A stretch of DNA of 9,639 bases from Victivallales bacterium. GTDB lineage: Bacteria > Verrucomicrobiota > Lentisphaeria > Oligosphaerales > Oligosphaeraceae. The stretch lies in the NCBI GenBank assembly GCA_017963875.1, contig JAGCTA010000474.1, positions 1-9,639 on the forward strand, written 5' to 3'. A program made the position numbers and the translations under genes. Each line of letters begins with the position of its first letter. The stretch's first letter is position 1. The notes beneath the pieces were generated by a model, which was not told the DNA's origin, did no database searches, and worked only from the letters and a program-made list of their open reading frames with translations. Below are positions 8,006 through 9,639 of the stretch, piece after piece.

Positions 8006-8118
8006 AGGCGGACCGTGATGCGGGCTGGGCTGGCTAATGGTCCTGGGCGGACCGCAGAGCGGGCCACTTGTTCTGTGCGGATACCGCGAAAACGGGCCGG
8101 ACTGACTAATGGCCATCT

Positions 8119-8203
8119 GCGGACCGCAGAGCGGACCGGGCCGAATTGAGGGCTATGCTTAACGCTAACGCGGTTGCGCTACGCCCTCCAAGTTCCCATC
8201 GCC
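8119..8203. repeat. 85-bp direct repeat, copy A
   Basis: This copy runs from GCGGACCGCAGAGCGG through CCGAATTGAG and CGCTAACGCGGTTGCGCTAC to TTCCCATCGCC. By eye it matches copy B (8567-8654) at all but six positions, with one 3-base gap. It combines a class 1 and a class 2 palindrome in fixed order, so this compound is itself a mobile or recombining unit. Confidence 0.85.
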
Positions 8204-8449
8204 GCTACGCGGCTCTCCAGACATTCACGCGGTTTTCCGTGGGTTGCGCTACACCGCTAACGCGGTTACGCTTCACCCACGGCTACCCTTCCTTCGCCGC
8301 TAACGCGGCTATGTCCACGGCTACTCGTCCTGTGCAGCCCGCGAAGCGGGAGCTGGCTCATCTCATCGGACTGGCCGCGAGATGCCAACAGCCGGGGACC
8401 ACCCGTCCTGTGCGGACCGCGAAGCGGGCCGGGGGCCACCCGTTCTATG

Positions 8450-8492
8450 CCGCTCGCAAAGCGAGCGGAGGGCAGATACTCGTCCTGTGCGG
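8450..8492. repeat. 43-bp direct repeat with perfect hairpin, first copy
   Basis: Perfect arms CCGCTCGC (8450-8457) and GCGAGCGG (8461-8468) around AAA are followed by AGGGCAGATACTCGTCCTGTGCGG. The same order recurs at 8529-8570 with an AA loop and a few substitutions. The two copies are 79 bases apart start to start, with related class 1 sequence between them. Confidence 0.8.
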
Positions 8493-8528
8493 ATCGCCAA
8501 GCGAGCCGGGCTGGCTAATGGCCATGTG

Positions 8529-8570
8529 CCGCTCGCAAGCGAGCGGAGGGCGGATACTTGTTCTGGGCGG
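8529..8570. repeat. 42-bp direct repeat with perfect hairpin, second copy
   Basis: CCGCTCGC (8529-8536), AA, GCGAGCGG (8539-8546), then AGGGCGGATACTTGTTCTGGGCGG. It is the second copy of the unit at 8450-8492 and runs directly into direct-repeat copy B. Confidence 0.8.
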
Positions 8571-8654
8571 ACCGCAGAGCGGGCTGGGCCGAATTGAGAG
8601 CTGCGCTTACCGCTAACGCGGTTGCGCTACGCCCTCCAACATGTTCCCATCGCC
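8567..8654. repeat. 88-bp direct repeat, copy B, overlapping the right-edge gene
   Basis: It is homologous to 8119-8203, with six substitutions and a 3-base insertion (CAT at 8640-8642 or an equivalent placement). Its right part, 8613-8654, encodes the last 13 residues and the TAG stop of the minus-strand gene that follows; the stop lies inside the CCGCTAACGCGG palindrome (8610-8621). The 3-base insertion keeps the reading frame and adds one Met codon. Confidence 0.85.
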
Positions 8655-9639
8655 CTCGTCTATCGATCGAATGGGTTTATAGGTAAATTTAAAATAGCCA
8701 TTTTTCCAATACCAGAAGCGTGTGATTTCATCATAATTCAATGGTTGTGACTCGAATTTCAACGTCTTCAACGTCTTTCCATCCTCCTGCAATGTTTTCT
8801 CTACCCAACCACCAATCATTGGGTTGCTCTTTCCAGACTCTGGATTCTTTCCTGCCAGTTTGAACGATTGCGGCTCTGTCGCATATACCCAGTAGGCTTT
8901 GCCTGGTTTCAAGAAATCAGTCATAACCATCGCTCGCGAATCTAATGTATAAAGCGGCATGGACTTCAGATTATCACATAGAGCATCAAAAGTAGGAATA
9001 CTATCCCATGTCAGAGAATCTTTCTCAGGTATACCTATCAGGTTCCAGCCACGCTCTAATTCCAGACTCATGGCGATGGTATCTGAAACCGTCAAGGTCA
9101 TGACTTCGCCTTCTCCATTCGTTCCACTCAAGTCAACGGGGCAAAGCGTCCAGTTCCCTGGCTCAAGTGACAAAGAATCTGCCTCGTCTATGATTATGAC
9201 TATATCATCCGTAGAATCATCTGGAGTACTATTATCACCTACCGCAAGGATATCCGCCACCTTGCTGAAAGTCACCTCGGCACCATTTTTCTCCAATCCA
9301 GAAATGACTTGCTCTGCATCGTCAGACCATGCAACGCCATTTGCCTGGCTGGGAGATAACTCATCTGCAGCAGGTGCAAGATATTCCGTATTTTCTTCTC
9401 CATCTACTACAACCGAGCGTCCCCAATAGATTCTCACTGGGTAACTGACCCCATCCCATTCATAATAGCCCAGGCCTACGGGGTGGACTTCAGTCTTGCA
9501 ACAAAATCCTGTGGCAGCGACCAAAATACCATGGACCATAACATCGTCAATGCGTTCACAATCTTTTTTTTCTACAAAACGATTGCTTATAATACTGCGT
9601 GAATACAGAGTGATTGTTCCAGAAAACTCACCAACTATC
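8613..9639 (-). CDS. C-terminal part of a large exported protein with the GWN module, 5' partial
   Basis: An ATG exists at 9539, but the frame stays open for 33 further codons to the window edge. Those codons read as ordinary protein (EFSGTITLYS, ISNRFVEKKD), so I annotate a partial gene of 341 codons. No domain name comes to mind. What can be seen: a strand-rich segment with GFCCKTE...HPVGLGYYEW, an acidic Asp/Ser-rich stretch (STPDDSTDDIVIIIDEAD), then ERGWNLIGIP, SRAMVMTDFLKPGKAYWVYA and RFWYWKNGYFKF. The order CC...PV..GYY, GWN...P, AMVM, G.A.W, WYW.NG, KP is the same as in the last ~250 residues of the 1452-residue protein, so both carry one homologous C-terminal module. The final residues (GDGNMLEGVAQPR) come from direct-repeat copy B and do not match the family end. 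Function is unknown; exported location is inferred from composition and homology. Confidence 0.75.
   Translation of the reverse strand, partial: IVGEFSGTITLYSRSIISNRFVEKKDCERIDDVMVHGILVAATGFCCKTEVHPVGLGYYEWDGVSYPVRIYWGRSVVVDGEENTEYLAPAADELSPSQANGVAWSDDAEQVISGLEKNGAEVTFSKVADILAVGDNSTPDDSTDDIVIIIDEADSLSLEPGNWTLCPVDLSGTNGEGEVMTLTVSDTIAMSLELERGWNLIGIPEKDSLTWDSIPTFDALCDNLKSMPLYTLDSRAMVMTDFLKPGKAYWVYATEPQSFKLAGKNPESGKSNPMIGGWVEKTLQEDGKTLKTLKFESQPLNYDEITRFWYWKNGYFKFTYKPIRSIDEGDGNMLEGVAQPR

Larger units (their letters stand above)
8007..8654. repeat. Mosaic of short palindromic repeats (REP-like array)
   Basis: No credible gene lies here; the stretch is built from short palindromes in three recurring classes. 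Class 1 is a unit around GCGGACCGC(A/G)(A/G)AGCGGGCC, often led by GT(C/T)CTG(T/G) and trailed by GGCTGGCTAATGGCC. It has about eight diverged copies, starting near 8008, 8047, 8077, 8119, 8333, 8411, 8489 and 8567. Class 2 is CCGCTAACGCGG, at 8163-8173 (without the first C), 8254-8265, 8297-8308 and 8610-8621, plus a shortened CCGCTACGCGG at 8202-8212; it is often followed by TTGCGCTACGCCC or a similar string. Class 3 is CCGCTCGC-(A2-3)-GCGAGCGG, at 8450-8468 and 8529-8546. Arms are conserved while loops vary, as in REP-type elements. There are no regular spacers. The left end is judged by eye from the first GGCGGACCG-like unit. Confidence 0.85.

Noticed and set aside
7775..8116. Minus-strand 113-codon frame upstream of the DUF1573 start
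   Set aside because: It runs through the repeat mosaic and the leader and overlaps the DUF1573 signal-peptide region in another frame; its composition is repeat-derived.
7928..8616. Plus-strand reading frames of 73-156 codons through the repeat region
   Set aside because: They are Arg/Ala/Gly-rich translations of the palindromes (repeating RTAERAGPN and RPVRTAKRAG in different frames), have no credible ribosome binding site, and overlap in two frames.
8007..8654. CRISPR array
   Set aside because: The repeated units differ in length and loop, spacing is irregular, and the sequence between them is itself repeat; there are no unique equal-length spacers and no cas genes.

Overview
The window reads like an accessory stretch of a PVC-group bacterium (Verrucomicrobiota, most likely the Lentisphaerota/Kiritimatiellota side). 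This is an inference from three things: a GH172 (DUF2961) glycoside hydrolase, a DUF1573 protein beside exported thioredoxin proteins, and very large secreted beta-rich proteins ending in a 'GWN-x3-P' module. No rRNA, tRNA, CRISPR array or transposase is visible.

Layout. (1) 1-537, plus strand: the 3' end of a GH172 gene. (2) 583-7899, minus strand: three tightly packed genes read right to left. They are a DUF1573-type exported protein (7899-6625), a 1452-residue secreted protein with two N-terminal thioredoxin-like domains carrying CNHC and WCPYC (6602-2244), and a membrane protein with two thioredoxin-like domains (CEDC, CKKC) fused to a CcdA/DsbD-type six-helix membrane domain (2172-583). 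(3) 7900-8612: about 700 bases without a credible gene. The part next to the operon holds its leader with an 8-bp inverted repeat; the rest (about 8007-8654) is a dense mosaic of short palindromic repeats of at least three classes. (4) 8613-9639, minus strand: the C-terminal part of another large exported protein, open to the right edge of the window.

How it may work together. The CcdA-type protein can carry reducing equivalents across the membrane and hand them to its own exported thioredoxin domains. The secreted two-thioredoxin protein encoded 71 bases upstream is the obvious partner, and the DUF1573 protein (CSC motif) may be a substrate or scaffold. I read this as an exported thiol-disulfide relay; partners and substrate are unknown.

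Two links are not evident from ordinary annotation. The C-terminal ~250-300 residues of the 1452-residue protein and of the right-edge protein appear homologous (a 'CC...PV..GYY' segment followed by a 'GWN...P / AMVM / G.A.W / WYW.NG' segment). In addition, the last 13 residues and the stop codon of the right-edge protein are encoded by a copy of the palindromic repeat, which appears to have replaced its native C-terminus.
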